Origin: Streptococcus vicugnae
Lineage (GTDB): Bacteria > Bacillota > Bacilli > Lactobacillales > Streptococcaceae
Assembly: GCF_016461705.1 (NCBI RefSeq)
Contig: NZ_JAEMHW010000001.1
Span: forward strand, 496,001 to 560,000
Direction of reading: 5' to 3'
DNA: 64,000 bases
Part shown: positions 1 through 9,110 of the stretch, piece by piece
Layout of the letters: each line of letters opens with the position of its first letter
How positions within the stretch are numbered: position 1 is the stretch's first letter
Translations under genes and position numbers: made by a program
Notes under the pieces: generated by a model
The model's input: only the letters and a program-made list of their open reading frames with translations
What the model was told of the DNA's origin: nothing
Database searches by the model: none

Positions 1-9
1 AAAGTAAAG

Positions 10-35
10 AGAGCGGTGCCCTCTCTACCCGCTCT
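10..35 (-). terminator. Probable terminator after efp
   Basis: On the minus strand a 7-bp stem (AGAGCGG/CCGCTCT) lies about 10 bases past the efp stop and is followed by a pyrimidine-rich but interrupted T tract. The tail is weak, so termination may be partial and efp could be cotranscribed with genes left of the window. Confidence 0.4.
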
Positions 36-45
36 ACTGGCAAGC

Positions 46-606
46 TTAGGCACGTGATACGTAAGTACCTTCTTGCGTATTGATTACCAATTTTTGACCG
101 ATTTCGATGAAGTCTGGTACGTTAACAACAAGACCTGTTTCAAGAGTTGCAGGTTTACCAGAACCAGTAACTGTAGCACCTTTGATTGATGGTTGAGTGT
201 CAGTAACTGTCAATTCAACTGTTGTAGGAACAGTAACACCGATAACTTCAGTACCGAAGAATTGGATTTTAACTTCTGAGTTTTCAAGGATGTAAAGCAA
301 TTCTTGTTCTACGTTTACAACTGGAATTTCGTATTGTTCGTAGCTTTCAGTATCCATGAAGTATGCTGTATCATCCATTTTGTAAAGGTATTGTGCAGCA
401 CGTGTTTCGATGATTGCTTGTTCGAATTTTTCTTCTGGACGGTAAGTTGTATCGAATGTTGAACCAGTACGTACGTCACGAAGTTTCATACGCATAACTG
501 TGTTACCTTTACCTGGTTTGTGATGGCTTGCTTCGAGAACTTTGATGAGTTTTCCATCAGATGTTACGAAAGTCATACCTGCTCTAAGCTTACTTGCTTC
601 AATCAT
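46..606 (-). CDS. efp: Elongation factor P
   Basis: 186 residues, the normal length for EF-P, a cytosolic tRNA-shaped factor that binds between the P and E sites and relieves ribosomes stalled on polyproline. The N-terminal KOW-like domain carries the exposed loop HHKPGKGN (about residues 28-35); its central lysine is the residue that contacts the CCA end of the P-site tRNA and is modified in some bacteria. The two OB-fold domains follow, ending in [10 protein letters not shown]. The start is set by AGAGG nine bases before the ATG. No modification enzyme gene is visible nearby. Confidence 0.96.
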   Translation of the reverse strand: MIEASKLRAGMTFVTSDGKLIKVLEASHHKPGKGNTVMRMKLRDVRTGSTFDTTYRPEEKFEQAIIETRAAQYLYKMDDTAYFMDTESYEQYEIPVVNVEQELLYILENSEVKIQFFGTEVIGVTVPTTVELTVTDTQPSIKGATVTGSGKPATLETGLVVNVPDFIEIGQKLVINTQEGTYVSRA

Positions 607-641
607 TTATTAATTACCTCTTATAAATTATTTATCACTTC

Positions 642-670
642 ATTTTACCATAAAATACGTTATGGCTCAA
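642..670 (-). promoter_or_regulatory. efp promoter
   Basis: Minus-strand -35 TTGAGC (665-670) and -10 TAAAAT (642-647) with a 17-bp spacer, about 35 bases upstream of the efp start. Confidence 0.6.
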
Positions 671-720
671 ATCTTTTTAGTCTCTTCGACTAATATCCCT
701 CTTAACTATTTTAAGCTTCA

Positions 721-749
721 TTGTTAAAAAAATCCAATTTTAATACAAT
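721..749 (+). promoter_or_regulatory. Promoter of decayed membrane-protein gene
   Basis: Plus-strand -35 TTGTTA (721-726) and -10 TACAAT (744-749), spacer 17 bp. It still precedes the pseudogene at 788, so a short non-coding transcript may be made. Confidence 0.5.
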
Positions 750-787
750 AAATATCTAAAAGTTTATTCAATGGAGATTTATTGGAT

Positions 788-1009
788 ATGAAGGTGAAAC
801 TTGAAAATCTTGGCGGAGAAATTAAGGAAGTTAAAGTTAGCTTTAGTTGGACAATCTTTTTTTGTGCCACTTTTTCGTAAAGATTGGAAATGGTTTAGGA
901 TTATGATTGGCTCAATCATTGCAGGCATTTTATTAACGCTCTTCTAAAAAATGGTTGGAGAGCAACCTCAGAAGTCGACGAAAAAATTTTAAAAGATAAA
1001 TTGAATTAA
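788..1009 (+). pseudogene. Decayed DUF2628-like small membrane protein
   Basis: The reading frame opens with MKVKLENLGGEIKEVKVSFS and a start of a hydrophobic stretch, then stops at a TAA after 30 codons. The adjacent frame continues with VPLFRKDWKWFRIMIG and another hydrophobic run, stops, and a third segment reads NGWRATSEVDEKILKDKLN before a final stop. Together these resemble the N-terminus, membrane core and tail of the short streptococcal DUF2628-type proteins, broken by at least one frameshift and apparently missing internal residues. GGAG lies upstream of the ATG. Function of the intact family is unknown to me. Confidence 0.6.
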
Positions 1010-1013
1010 TACT

Positions 1014-1040
1014 AAAAGCACTCTATCGAGTGCTTTTTAA
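1014..1040. terminator. Bidirectional terminator
   Basis: Stem AAGCACTC/GAGTGCTT with a four-base loop and T tracts on both strands, between the plus-strand pseudogene and comEB on the minus strand. Confidence 0.8.
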
Positions 1041-1043
1041 TAC

Positions 1044-1508
1044 TTAATCATCAAAATCATCCATGCCAAGTCTCACTTCTGGGACATCGTGCTGAACGCA
1101 TTCGACACCTTTTTGTTTCATCAATTCGATAGCAAATGGATGCATGCGGTAAGCTGTTTTGTAAGTAATCTTCTTAATCCCTGCCTGAAGAAGCGCTTTG
1201 GTACAGTTGATACACGGAAAATGTGTCACGTAAATTTCTGTGCCTTTGGTTGAGATACCTTCCTTAGCACACTGGATAAGGGCATTCATTTCTGCGTGAA
1301 CGGTACGGATACAATGACCGTCTTCCATTTTATGTCCTGCTTCGCTACAGTTATCAGTTTCAGAAACACCACCATTGTAACCAGTGGCGATGATACGATT
1401 ATCTTTAACCAAAACAGCTCCGACAAAGGCACGATCACAAGTTGAGCGTTTTGAAATCAACTCCGCATTTGCCATAAAATAATCTTCCCAAGAAAGTCTT
1501 TCAGTCAT
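1044..1508 (-). CDS. comEB: dCMP deaminase family protein (ComEB)
   Basis: 154 residues of the zinc-dependent cytidine/deoxycytidylate deaminase fold. The zinc site is visible as HAEMN (His ligand plus proton-shuttle Glu, about residues 71-75) and PCINC (two Cys ligands, about 98-102). dCMP deaminase makes dUMP for thymidylate synthesis; Firmicute homologues next to competence genes are called ComEB, although no comE genes are next to it here. Its start overlaps the stop of the upstream membrane-protein gene by 8 bases, so it is translationally coupled as the last gene of an operon with the Xaa-Pro peptidase. Confidence 0.9.
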   Translation of the reverse strand: MTERLSWEDYFMANAELISKRSTCDRAFVGAVLVKDNRIIATGYNGGVSETDNCSEAGHKMEDGHCIRTVHAEMNALIQCAKEGISTKGTEIYVTHFPCINCTKALLQAGIKKITYKTAYRMHPFAIELMKQKGVECVQHDVPEVRLGMDDFDD

Positions 1509-1851
1509 TGTTTTCCTCCTTTTCTACACGATTTTTAAGATAAATTATAATCAGCCCAAGCACAGCAATTGCCATGCAGAAATACGAAGCAATTTTGTAT
1601 ATGCCACCTGTTGCTTCAATAAAAAATGTTAACCCAACAAGTCCAAGCGCAACATAATGAACAATGCCATTAATGCCAAACTGACGTGATTGACTTAAGG
1701 CTGACAAGAAAAGAACAAGAATGAATTCCAAAATGAAATAATTCTTACTGCTTCCCTGCATTAAATCAATAACAAGCGTAAAAGAGAGCATCGCAGATAA
1801 AATCATCGCAAGGATAACTTGTAATTTATCTTTAATAGTCAGTGGTTTCAT
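1501..1851 (-). CDS. Small membrane protein, unknown function
   Basis: 116 residues from the ATG at 1851, which has GGAGAA six bases upstream; a longer in-frame start at 1872 would run into the peptidase gene and lacks a site. Four hydrophobic segments are visible, the last (residues about 87-105) followed by a charged tail rich in Lys and Glu. I do not recognise a named family. It lies between the peptidase gene (10-base gap) and comEB (8-base overlap), so it is cotranscribed with both. Confidence 0.75.
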   Translation of the reverse strand: MKPLTIKDKLQVILAMILSAMLSFTLVIDLMQGSSKNYFILEFILVLFLSALSQSRQFGINGIVHYVALGLVGLTFFIEATGGIYKIASYFCMAIAVLGLIIIYLKNRVEKEENND

Positions 1852-1861
1852 AACATTTCTC

Positions 1862-2923
1862 CTACAAAACAATCAATTCTTTGGGTGCTAAGGTTAAGAC
1901 TTCACAACCATTTTCAGTGACGACAAGATCGTCTTCAATACGAACACCGTATTTGTTATCAAGGTAAATTCCTGGTTCATCCGTAATAGTCATGCCAACT
2001 TCAACCAACTCATCTGAATTGCCAAAGAATGGAATTTCATGAATATCAAGCCCAATGCCGTGTCCAATACCATGTGTAAAGTGCTCGCCATAACCAGCTT
2101 TTTCAATGACATCACGCGCCAACTTATCATAATCACGGCGTGTCATTCCTGCTTCAACCGAATCAATCACCGCTTGATTAGCACGCAAAACCACGTCATA
2201 AATTTCACGCTCTTCGTCAGTTGTTTCACCGATATGGATTGTACGCGTCATATCGCTAACATAGTGGTTGTAGTAACAACCAAAATCAAGCGTCAAGGTT
2301 TCGCCAGATTGGATAACTTTCTCACTGGCTACGCCGTGAGGCATAGCAGAGCGGTAGCCTGATGCCGCAATGGTTTCAAAAGACACACCAGAAGCTCCAT
2401 ACTCACGCATACGAAAATCAAGAAAATTCGCCACTTGTAGCTCAGTAGTCTGACCTGGCTTGATAAAATCAAGCATGTCTGTAAAGGCACGATCAGAAAT
2501 CGAACAAGCCTTACGAATGGTCTCAATTTCAGAAGCATCTTTGATCATGCGCAATTCTTCCATGAAATTCGTCATAGGCACCAAATCATAAGCTGCAAAA
2601 AATCCCTGCAAAACTTGATAATAAGCAAAGGATACTTGACTATCAAAACCAATTTTCTTCAAATTATCTGCTTGAATGACCTTGGCAATTTCAGAAAGAG
2701 CATCTCGGCTTTCAATGATATCAAAACCTTGAACAGATTGCTTAGCAATCAAGGTGTAACGAGCATCCGTCACAAACAAGCGACGCGTTTTTGAAATAAA
2801 AACAGTCGCTGACGTCCCCCAGAATCCTGTTAAATAATAAATATTATTTTGACCAGTCACCAAAAACGCATCAACATCTGATTGTTTTAACTTAGCATCA
2901 AATCTTTCAAGTCTTGCTAGCAT
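1862..2923 (-). CDS. M24 family Xaa-Pro peptidase
   Basis: 353 residues from the ATG at 2923 (GGAG seven bases upstream); the open frame reaches 3247 but the extra part is intergenic repeat. Creatinase N-terminal domain, then the pita-bread catalytic domain with the five metal ligands: two Asp around LDFGCYYNHYVSDMTRT, His in HGIGHGIGLDIHE, Glu in TDEPGIY and Glu in RIEDDLVV. It removes residues N-terminal to proline in peptides (aminopeptidase P) or splits Xaa-Pro dipeptides; family alone does not decide which (PepP or PepQ). First gene of the operon that ends with comEB. Confidence 0.9.
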   Translation of the reverse strand: MLARLERFDAKLKQSDVDAFLVTGQNNIYYLTGFWGTSATVFISKTRRLFVTDARYTLIAKQSVQGFDIIESRDALSEIAKVIQADNLKKIGFDSQVSFAYYQVLQGFFAAYDLVPMTNFMEELRMIKDASEIETIRKACSISDRAFTDMLDFIKPGQTTELQVANFLDFRMREYGASGVSFETIAASGYRSAMPHGVASEKVIQSGETLTLDFGCYYNHYVSDMTRTIHIGETTDEEREIYDVVLRANQAVIDSVEAGMTRRDYDKLARDVIEKAGYGEHFTHGIGHGIGLDIHEIPFFGNSDELVEVGMTITDEPGIYLDNKYGVRIEDDLVVTENGCEVLTLAPKELIVL

Positions 2924-2953
2924 GTCTCTCTCCTTTGACAGTATTTTACAGCT

Positions 2954-2962
2954 ATTATACCA
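2954..2962 (-). promoter_or_regulatory. Extended -10 promoter of the peptidase operon
   Basis: Minus strand TGG followed by TATAAT, about 30 bases before the ATG at 2923. No good -35 is visible, as expected for an extended -10 promoter. Confidence 0.5.
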
Positions 2963-3039
2963 AAAAATTCCCGAAACCATAGCCTTTTCAGCAAAATACT
3001 TAGCTGGTAAATTAATTTCATAACTAAAAAGGATTTTGT

Positions 3040-3400
3040 GTCTTTTTTTTGATACTTTTCTTAGGTGGTGCCGTCGGCAGGTTCGACAATCCAGTGGACT
3101 GTTGAAGGAATCCAAGGAATTCCTAAAGGTCGCAGTGGTTGACTGGCAGTTCTCATTTTGCTTCGCAAAAATTGCGACCAACCTAGTCAACTGTGCGGGG
3201 GTGGTACAACGAACTACAAATTTTGGAGTTCTGTACCACTCCCTCAAAACTCCCGGGTGGCTGATGTAATTAGTCTTCAGCCACTTTCACCACGACAAAA
3301 AATGTCGCTTTCTTGCTCGCAAATGAATCCTAAAATTGAAGTATTGCAATGATAAGTTAGAATTCATTTTAGGTTAAAAACAGGTTTGTCTACATTCTGA
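3040..3400. repeat. Palindrome-rich intergenic repeat
   Basis: A roughly 360-base non-coding stretch made of nested inverted repeats: GGTCGCA (3131) with TGCGACC, TTTTGCTTCGCAAAA, GTTGACT with AGTCAAC, and GGTGGTACA with TGTACCAC near 3210-3240, then CCTAAAAT with ATTTTAGG at the end. Two overlapping plus-strand frames run through it but have no ribosome site. The 3-prime region reads into the N-terminal open frame of the peptidase, which shows it is an insertion-like segment. It resembles interspersed palindromic elements of streptococci; whether it is a mobile MITE or a structured RNA is not resolved. Confidence 0.5.
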
Positions 3401-3417
3401 AAAGACACAAGGTCCTT

Positions 3418-4664
3418 TCAATTTATTACTCTTGCTTTCTTGATAAATAAAACACTTAGAATAACAAGGCTTAATCCATAAACAAAGTAAAGTGATTGAT
3501 AGGTTTGAACTCCCAGAACTTGAAGCACAAGCAAAATGGCAATACAAACTATATTAACCAAGCTGGTCATACTGACCACCCATTTTTCAGCATGACTGCT
3601 TTGTAAAAGCATTTTTGAACTTTCATAAAGTGGCGTTGCAATCATGACAAGCATCGTGAAGGCAGTCATCGGGATGATATTAGTATTGATTTGACTTGAT
3701 AAGAAACCAGCAAAGATATTGGCACAAAGTGTCACAAGCACAGCAAAAATTATACTTACCAAATAACTATTACGATAAATTACCCATATGAATCGCTTGC
3801 TTTCGTGCTTTTGATTAGCCTGTGGCAAGAAGATAGAAACTGCTCCTGCATACATAAAAGCTGGCAAACGAACTATTGAAAACAACTGACTAATCACCGC
3901 ATAGATAGAGAGGATTTTCAAGCCTTGTCGTCCCATCAAAGCATCAAATACCATGATAAAAAGGACACTTTCTAAAATTTCTTGAATGGTTAAAGGAATC
4001 CCAAAAAGAATTAACTCTTTTTTACAAGTTGACTGAGATTTCAAAGCCTCAAAAATCACACCAGAAACCAAGCTAAAACCACTAAAAGCAATGACGTTAT
4101 AGCAGAAATAGCTGCACCCTTCACACCCAAAATCGGAACTAGATAATAATTCATTACCACATCAAGCAGTGAACTAACAAGTCCAATCCAAAAAATCGGT
4201 TTAGTTTTCTTTTCAACTTTTAATACATTTGTCAATAAAAACGTCAACAAGGTCAAAAGAATATAAGACGACATGATAGTCAGATAAGCTGTTGATAAGT
4301 CAAGCAAATCACCTGTGAAGCCATAGAATAATTGGAGAAAAAGCTTTCCAAAAACTAGACACAAGATCATAAATAAAAGACCAATTAGCATATCCAAAAG
4401 CAATGATGATTTCAGTAAGTCTTTAAATCGGCTCTTGTTACTTTCTGCAAAAGCACGCGCCCCTTTAATATTAAAGGATAGACTAAAGGCGCCTAAAATC
4501 CCACCAAAGGCAAACAAGAAATTTTGAATCACAGATATTCCAGAAAGTGCCACACTTGAATCATTAACCGCAAAATGCAGTGACAATTGATTAATCAAAA
4601 GCTGTGCAATATTAGTCGCAATCAACGGAAAAACATAGCGATTAACTTCTCTCGAATAAGACAT
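3418..4664 (-). pseudogene. MATE-family efflux transporter, frameshifted
   Basis: Two adjacent frames together give about 415 residues, close to the usual MATE length. The first half (ATG at 4664, preceded by GGAGGATTT) runs through roughly six membrane segments to WFLV and a stop at 4056; the second half continues from about 4071 with VSGVIFEALKSQ and six more segments to 3418. The two overlap at 4056-4071, so a single-base indel separates them. Intact MATE proteins export drugs or polysaccharide precursors by cation antiport. With the break after helix 6 it is unlikely to work unless the shift is a sequencing error or is suppressed. Confidence 0.75.
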
Positions 4665-4734
4665 AAATCCTCCAATAAATCTCGATAGCAACAAAGTACT
4701 ATTTCCCATAAATTGGCTTCATTATAACACAAAT

Positions 4735-4764
4735 CCCAGGTAAGATAACTCACCTGGGAATATT
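4735..4764 (-). terminator. Hairpin downstream of uvrA
   Basis: Stem CCCAGGT/ACCTGGG beginning just past the uvrA stop. The tail on the minus strand (ATTTGTG) is poor in T. The hairpin abuts a minus-strand extended -10 (TGTTATAAT) that would start transcription of the MATE gene. Confidence 0.5.
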
Positions 4765-7590
4765 TTATTTCAATTTATCCTTCAAATACTGTCCTGTGTA
4801 AGACTCTTTAACTTTAGCGACTTCTTCTGGTATGCCTGTGGCAACGATTTGTCCACCACCGACACCGCCTTCTGGTCCAAGGTCAATAATGTGGTCAGCT
4901 GTTTTAATCACATCAAGATTGTGTTCAATGACAAGCACAGTATTTCCGTCATCTACAAAACGTTGAAGAACTTTAAGCAGACGAGCAATGTCATCTGTGT
5001 GAAGCCCTGTCGTTGGTTCATCAAGGATATAAAGGCTCTTACCAGTTGAGCGTTTGTGAAGTTCACTTGCCAATTTCATACGCTGTGCTTCACCACCAGA
5101 CAGTGTTGTGGCTGGTTGTCCAAGAGTAACATAACCAAGTCCAACGTCTTTGATAGTTTGCAATTTGCGTGCGATTTTAGGGATTGGTGCAAAGAATTCA
5201 ACCGCATCATTAACTGTCATATTGAGAATTTCAGCGATATTTTTATCTTTATAATGAACCTCAAGCGTTTCACTGTTATAGCGTGTGCCATGACAAACTT
5301 CACAAGGCACATACACATCTGGCAAGAAGTGCATTTCAATCTTGATAATACCATCACCAGAACAAGCCTCACAACGTCCGCCTTTGACGTTAAATGAGAA
5401 ACGTCCTTTTTTGTAACCACGAATCTTAGCTTCATTGGTCTTAGCAAATAATTCACGAATATCATCAAAGACACCTGTGTAAGTTGCTGGGTTTGAACGC
5501 GGAGTACGACCGATTGGACTTTGGTCAATATCAATCAAGCGTTCAATGTTTTCAATGCCTTCAAGTGCTTTGTGCTTACCAGGTTTAGCAGAATTGCGAT
5601 TTAATTTTTGAGCAACAGCTTTTTTCAAAATACTGTTAACCAAAGTTGATTTACCAGAACCAGAAACACCTGTGACTGCAATGAATTTACCAAGCGGGAA
5701 AGTCGCGTCGATATTTTGCAGGTTATTTTCTGAAGCTCCTAGTACGCGAAGAAAACGTCCATTACCTTTACGACGTTCTAGTGGCACAGGAATTTCTTTT
5801 GCACCTGACAAATATTGCCCTGTGATTGATTTCTTGTTCTTAGCAACTTCTTCTGGTGTTCCTGAAGCGACGATTTGCCCACCAAATTCACCAGCTCCTG
5901 GTCCGACATCAATCAACCAATCAGCTTGACGCATAGTATCTTCGTCGTGTTCAACGACAATTAAGGTATTTCCGAGATCACGCATTTTCTTCAAACTATC
6001 AATCAAACGGTCATTGTCGCGTTGATGAAGCCCAATTGACGGTTCATCAAGGATATAAAGCACGCCCGACAAGTTTGAACCAATTTGCGTTGCCAAACGA
6101 ATACGTTGACTTTCACCACCTGACAAAGTCCCCGCAGAACGTGATAAGGTCAAGTAATTCAAGCCAACATTGTTAAGGAAAGTCAAACGGTCTTTGATTT
6201 CCTTAACGATTGGTGTGGCAATCGTTTTTTCATTTTCAGAGAGTTCTAGATGATTCAAGAGTTCCAAATGGTCAGCAACTGACAAATCAGACACCTGACC
6301 AATATTCAAACCATTTTCACCACCAACACGAACGCAGAGTGCTTGATTATTCAAACGATAGCCGTGACATGTTGGACATGGCAATTCGTTCATGTAACCA
6401 CGCATAACATTGCGGGTAAAATCACTATTTGTCTCATGGTAACGACGATTGATATTGTTAACAACACCCTCAAAAGGAAGATCAATATTGCGTTCACCAC
6501 CGAAATCATTGACATAGTGGAAATGGAATTCACGCTCACCTGAACCGTAAAGCACAAGATTTTGCTCGTCTTCACTCAAATCCTCAAAAGGCGTATCCAT
6601 ATCAACTCCAAAAGCTTCCATGGCCTGTTCAAGCATAGCAGGATAATAATTTGATGAAATAGGATTCCATGGTGCTAAAGCCCCCTCACGAAGCGTTTTA
6701 CTGCGGTCAGGAATCACCAAATCCAAGTCAACTTCCAATTTATTTCCCAAGCCATCACAAGTTGGGCATGAGCCAAACGGCGCATTAAACGAGAACAAGC
6801 GTGGTTCCAATTCGGGAACAGTAAAGCCACATACTGGACATGAATAATGTTCAGAAAAAAGCAATTCATTGCCATCCATGGTATCGATAATGACATAACC
6901 ATCTGCCAAACGAAGGGCTGCTTCCACAGAATCAAAAAGACGTGAACGAATGCCCTCTTTATTAATCAAACGGTCCACAACAATCTCGATGTTGTGCATT
7001 TTACTCTTAGACAACTCAGGAACTTCTGAAATATCAAAAATGTCACCATCCACGCGTACACGTACATAACCATCTTTTTGAATGCGATCAAAAATCGTCT
7101 TGTGTTGACCTTTTTTGCGACGCACAACAGGCGCTAAAATTTGCATTCTTGTGCGCTCAGGCAATTCCAATACCTTATCAACAATCTGTTCAACAGATGA
7201 TGCCGTGATTGGACCATGCCCGTTGATACAGTATGGTGTTCCCACACGCGCATACAAAAGACGCAGATAATCATTGATTTCTGTCGTTGTCCCTACTGTT
7301 GAACGAGGGTTTTTACTCGTCGTTTTTTGGTCAATGGAAATGGCAGGGCTGAGACCTTCAATCGAATCAACATCTGGTTTTTCCATATTACCAAGAAACA
7401 TACGTGCGTAAGCTGAAAGACTTTCCACATAGCGACGTTGCCCTTCAGCATAAATCGTATCAAATGCCAAACTAGATTTTCCTGATCCTGACAAACCTGT
7501 TACAACCACCAATTTGTCACGCGGAATTTCAACATTGACATTCTTTAAATTATGGGCCCTAGCCCCTCGAATAATTAATTTATCTTGCAT
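4765..7590 (-). CDS. uvrA: Excinuclease ABC subunit A
   Basis: 941 residues, full length. UvrA dimers scan DNA for bulky lesions and load UvrB in nucleotide excision repair. Two ABC ATPase modules: Walker [10 protein letters not shown] near residue 32 and GVSGSGKST near 640, each with a signature motif (LSGGESQR and LSGGEAQR) and Walker B followed by DEPS or DEPT. Zinc modules CPVC/CPTC near 250 and CEAC/CEVC near 740. It stands alone, divergent from corA. The ATG at 7590 has no adjacent Shine-Dalgarno sequence; see the leader entry. Confidence 0.98.
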   Translation of the reverse strand: MQDKLIIRGARAHNLKNVNVEIPRDKLVVVTGLSGSGKSSLAFDTIYAEGQRRYVESLSAYARMFLGNMEKPDVDSIEGLSPAISIDQKTTSKNPRSTVGTTTEINDYLRLLYARVGTPYCINGHGPITASSVEQIVDKVLELPERTRMQILAPVVRRKKGQHKTIFDRIQKDGYVRVRVDGDIFDISEVPELSKSKMHNIEIVVDRLINKEGIRSRLFDSVEAALRLADGYVIIDTMDGNELLFSEHYSCPVCGFTVPELEPRLFSFNAPFGSCPTCDGLGNKLEVDLDLVIPDRSKTLREGALAPWNPISSNYYPAMLEQAMEAFGVDMDTPFEDLSEDEQNLVLYGSGEREFHFHYVNDFGGERNIDLPFEGVVNNINRRYHETNSDFTRNVMRGYMNELPCPTCHGYRLNNQALCVRVGGENGLNIGQVSDLSVADHLELLNHLELSENEKTIATPIVKEIKDRLTFLNNVGLNYLTLSRSAGTLSGGESQRIRLATQIGSNLSGVLYILDEPSIGLHQRDNDRLIDSLKKMRDLGNTLIVVEHDEDTMRQADWLIDVGPGAGEFGGQIVASGTPEEVAKNKKSITGQYLSGAKEIPVPLERRKGNGRFLRVLGASENNLQNIDATFPLGKFIAVTGVSGSGKSTLVNSILKKAVAQKLNRNSAKPGKHKALEGIENIERLIDIDQSPIGRTPRSNPATYTGVFDDIRELFAKTNEAKIRGYKKGRFSFNVKGGRCEACSGDGIIKIEMHFLPDVYVPCEVCHGTRYNSETLEVHYKDKNIAEILNMTVNDAVEFFAPIPKIARKLQTIKDVGLGYVTLGQPATTLSGGEAQRMKLASELHKRSTGKSLYILDEPTTGLHTDDIARLLKVLQRFVDDGNTVLVIEHNLDVIKTADHIIDLGPEGGVGGGQIVATGIPEEVAKVKESYTGQYLKDKLK

Positions 7591-7679
7591 AATCTATGAG
7601 ATAAGCTAAGCTTGACACTAGGCCACGCTTAGCTTTCCATCCTTTCTTTGCGAGTACATTTTCTTCTTATTTCATTATA
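7591..7679 (-). promoter_or_regulatory. uvrA promoter and hairpin leader
   Basis: Minus-strand -10 TATAAT at 7674-7679. The 80-base leader has a purine-rich AAAGGATGG, then a perfect 9-bp hairpin (AAGCTAAGC/GCTTAGCTT, 14-base loop), then 12 bases and the uvrA ATG. No Shine-Dalgarno sequence lies directly before the ATG. AGGATGG could serve if the hairpin brings it close; it also contains an ATG opening a three-codon ORF ending in the stem. Confidence 0.5.
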
Positions 7680-7724
7680 ACAAATTTTCTACTTTTCTCT
7701 GTCCCCAAAAACTGCTAATTGTAG

Positions 7725-7844
7725 TATAATAGACTAGTATGTAGAATTTTATTCACCGAACCATTGGTGGCTTCAATTTTACAAATAAAAAAATTGAACA
7801 GGAGCTTGACATGGCACTGTCGCTGGTGGGCCTAACTTTCTACA
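7725..7844 (+). promoter_or_regulatory. corA promoter and structured 5-prime leader
   Basis: -10 TATAAT (7725-7730) is followed by about 105 bases that close on themselves: TGTAGAA (7740-7746) pairs with TTCTACA (7838-7844). Inside are three hairpins: CACC/GGTG (about 7754-7769), TTCAATTTT/AAAATTGAA (about 7774-7800) and GACA/TGTC (about 7807-7820). This multi-branched shape is riboswitch-like. I could not match it to the M-box or any class I know. The leader also contains an ORF with a good ribosome site (7811). Confidence 0.5.
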
Positions 7845-7927
7845 GTTTAAAAGTTCTTGTATCTCATCGTAAAAGGAGGGGTTGTTTTTATGGAACAAAT
7901 GTTTCTATCAACAGCGTTAGAGTTTAA
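7811..7927 (+). CDS. Possible corA leader peptide
   Basis: 38 codons starting MALSLVGLTFYSLKV, with GGAG seven bases before the ATG, which is the best ribosome site in the leader. The frame overlaps the first 38 bases of corA in another frame and ends at a TAA inside it. Ribosomes translating it would cross the closing stem of the leader (7838-7844) and the corA ribosome site. An upstream ORF that controls corA is known in Salmonella (CorL), but no sequence relationship is claimed. Could be fortuitous. Confidence 0.4.
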   Translation: MALSLVGLTFYSLKVLVSHRKRRGCFYGTNVSINSVRV

Positions 7928-8834
7928 AGAAATCAATACATTCGAGCCAGGAGCTTGGATTAATTTGGTCAACCCCTCCCAGGAAGAATCTGTTCAACTA
8001 TCCGAACAATTTAATATTGATATTACAGACCTTCGTGCGCCACTCGACCTTGAAGAAACATCACGTATCTCTGTTGAAGATGATTATACATTGATTATCG
8101 TGGACGTTCCAACCTACGAAGAACGTAATAATAAAAGCTATTATGTGACCATTCCGCTCGGTATCATTGTCACTGACAATGCTGTTATCACAACGTGTTT
8201 ACAAGAACTAACATTATTTGATAACTTTTTCAATCATCGCGTCAAAAACTTCTACACATTTATGAAGACACGCTTTGTTTTCCAATTGCTTTATCGCAAT
8301 GCTGAGCTATTCCTAACAGCCCTTCGTTCTATCGACCGTCAAAGCGACCGAATCGAAGCTGAATTGGAAAATGCTACACGTAATGAGCAATTAATCGACA
8401 TGATGGAGTTGGAAAAATCTATCGTCTACTTGAAAGCCTCATTGAAATTCAACGAGCGTATCGTTAAAAAACTTTCGAGTAGTACCAGCTCTTTGAAAAA
8501 ATATATCGAAGATGAAGATTTGCTTGAAGATACACTGATTGAAACGCAACAGGCGATTGAGATGGCTGGCATTTATGAAAATGTCTTGAATGCCATGACT
8601 GAAACAACTGCTTCAATCATCAACAACAACCAGAATACCATCATGAAAACACTAGCTTTAATGACAATGGCACTTGATATCCCAACAGTTATCTTTTCAG
8701 CCTATGGGATGAACTTCCAAAACAACTGGTTGCCACTAAACGGTCTACCACATGCCTTTTGGTACATTGTCTTTATCGCAGCCGCCATGAGCTTATCAGT
8801 AGTATTCTACTTCTTCAGAAAGAAATGGTTTTAA
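7890..8834 (+). CDS. corA: CorA-type magnesium transporter
   Basis: 314 residues from the ATG at 7890, preceded by AAAGGAGGGG; an in-frame TTG at 7857 would lie in the leader and is not favoured. Large cytoplasmic domain with long charged helices (residues about 130-240), then two C-terminal membrane helices joined by a loop with the family signature YGMN (about residue 270), which forms the selectivity filter of the pentameric channel. The protein ends in basic FFRKKWF. Moves Mg2+ (or Co2+/Ni2+) into the cell. The gene for a DUF1129 membrane protein follows on the same strand, after 425 bases. Confidence 0.95.
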   Translation: MEQMFLSTALEFKEINTFEPGAWINLVNPSQEESVQLSEQFNIDITDLRAPLDLEETSRISVEDDYTLIIVDVPTYEERNNKSYYVTIPLGIIVTDNAVITTCLQELTLFDNFFNHRVKNFYTFMKTRFVFQLLYRNAELFLTALRSIDRQSDRIEAELENATRNEQLIDMMELEKSIVYLKASLKFNERIVKKLSSSTSSLKKYIEDEDLLEDTLIETQQAIEMAGIYENVLNAMTETTASIINNNQNTIMKTLALMTMALDIPTVIFSAYGMNFQNNWLPLNGLPHAFWYIVFIAAAMSLSVVFYFFRKKWF

Positions 8835-8903
8835 TTGGTTAATTTTTACTGTAACCATGGGTTACTAGTAAAAATACGGTTGTCTCTATTTTGAGACAAC
8901 CTA
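8835..8903. other. Two intergenic hairpins after corA
   Basis: Directly after the corA stop: TTTTTACTGTAACC pairs imperfectly with GGTTACTAGTAAAAA, and GGTTGTCTC pairs perfectly with GAGACAACC. Neither has a good T tract on the plus strand, so termination is uncertain. Confidence 0.4.
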
Positions 8904-8909
8904 AACCAC

Positions 8910-8960
8910 TTACTAGCTCGAAAAGTGATTAATATCGAATCACTTTTCTCTCGTCGTAAC
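8910..8960. repeat. Palindromic repeat copy A
   Basis: An 11-bp perfect inverted repeat GAAAAGTGATT (8920-8930) / AATCACTTTTC (8938-8948) inside a roughly 50-base unit that recurs exactly 150 bases downstream with about five differences. The sequence between the copies is unrelated. Confidence 0.6.
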
Positions 8961-9059
8961 ATTAGTGCAGATACCTCAGACTACTTTACTCATGTCGTAA
9001 CATTTTTCAATATTGAAAGTACAATAACTAGTAAATCTCACAGGACTTTCCTAACTCTT

Positions 9060-9110
9060 TTACTAGTTCGAAAAGTGATTAGTATCAAATCACTTTTCTC
9101 TCGTCATAAC
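9060..9110. repeat. Palindromic repeat copy B
   Basis: Second copy of the unit at 8910; inverted repeat at 9070-9080 and 9088-9098. A third, diverged hairpin (GTTAGAAAA with TTTTCTCTAAC) follows at about 9177-9226. The rest of the 8835-9259 gap shows no credible gene; an 85-codon GTG-start frame across both copies has no ribosome site. Confidence 0.6.

Noticed and set aside
3080-3100. tRNA-like GGTTCGA sequence in the intergenic repeat
   Set aside because: No matching acceptor, D or anticodon stems around it.
7740-7844. M-box (YkoK) magnesium riboswitch upstream of corA
   Set aside because: The conserved M-box core sequences could not be found; the leader is also shorter than typical M-boxes.
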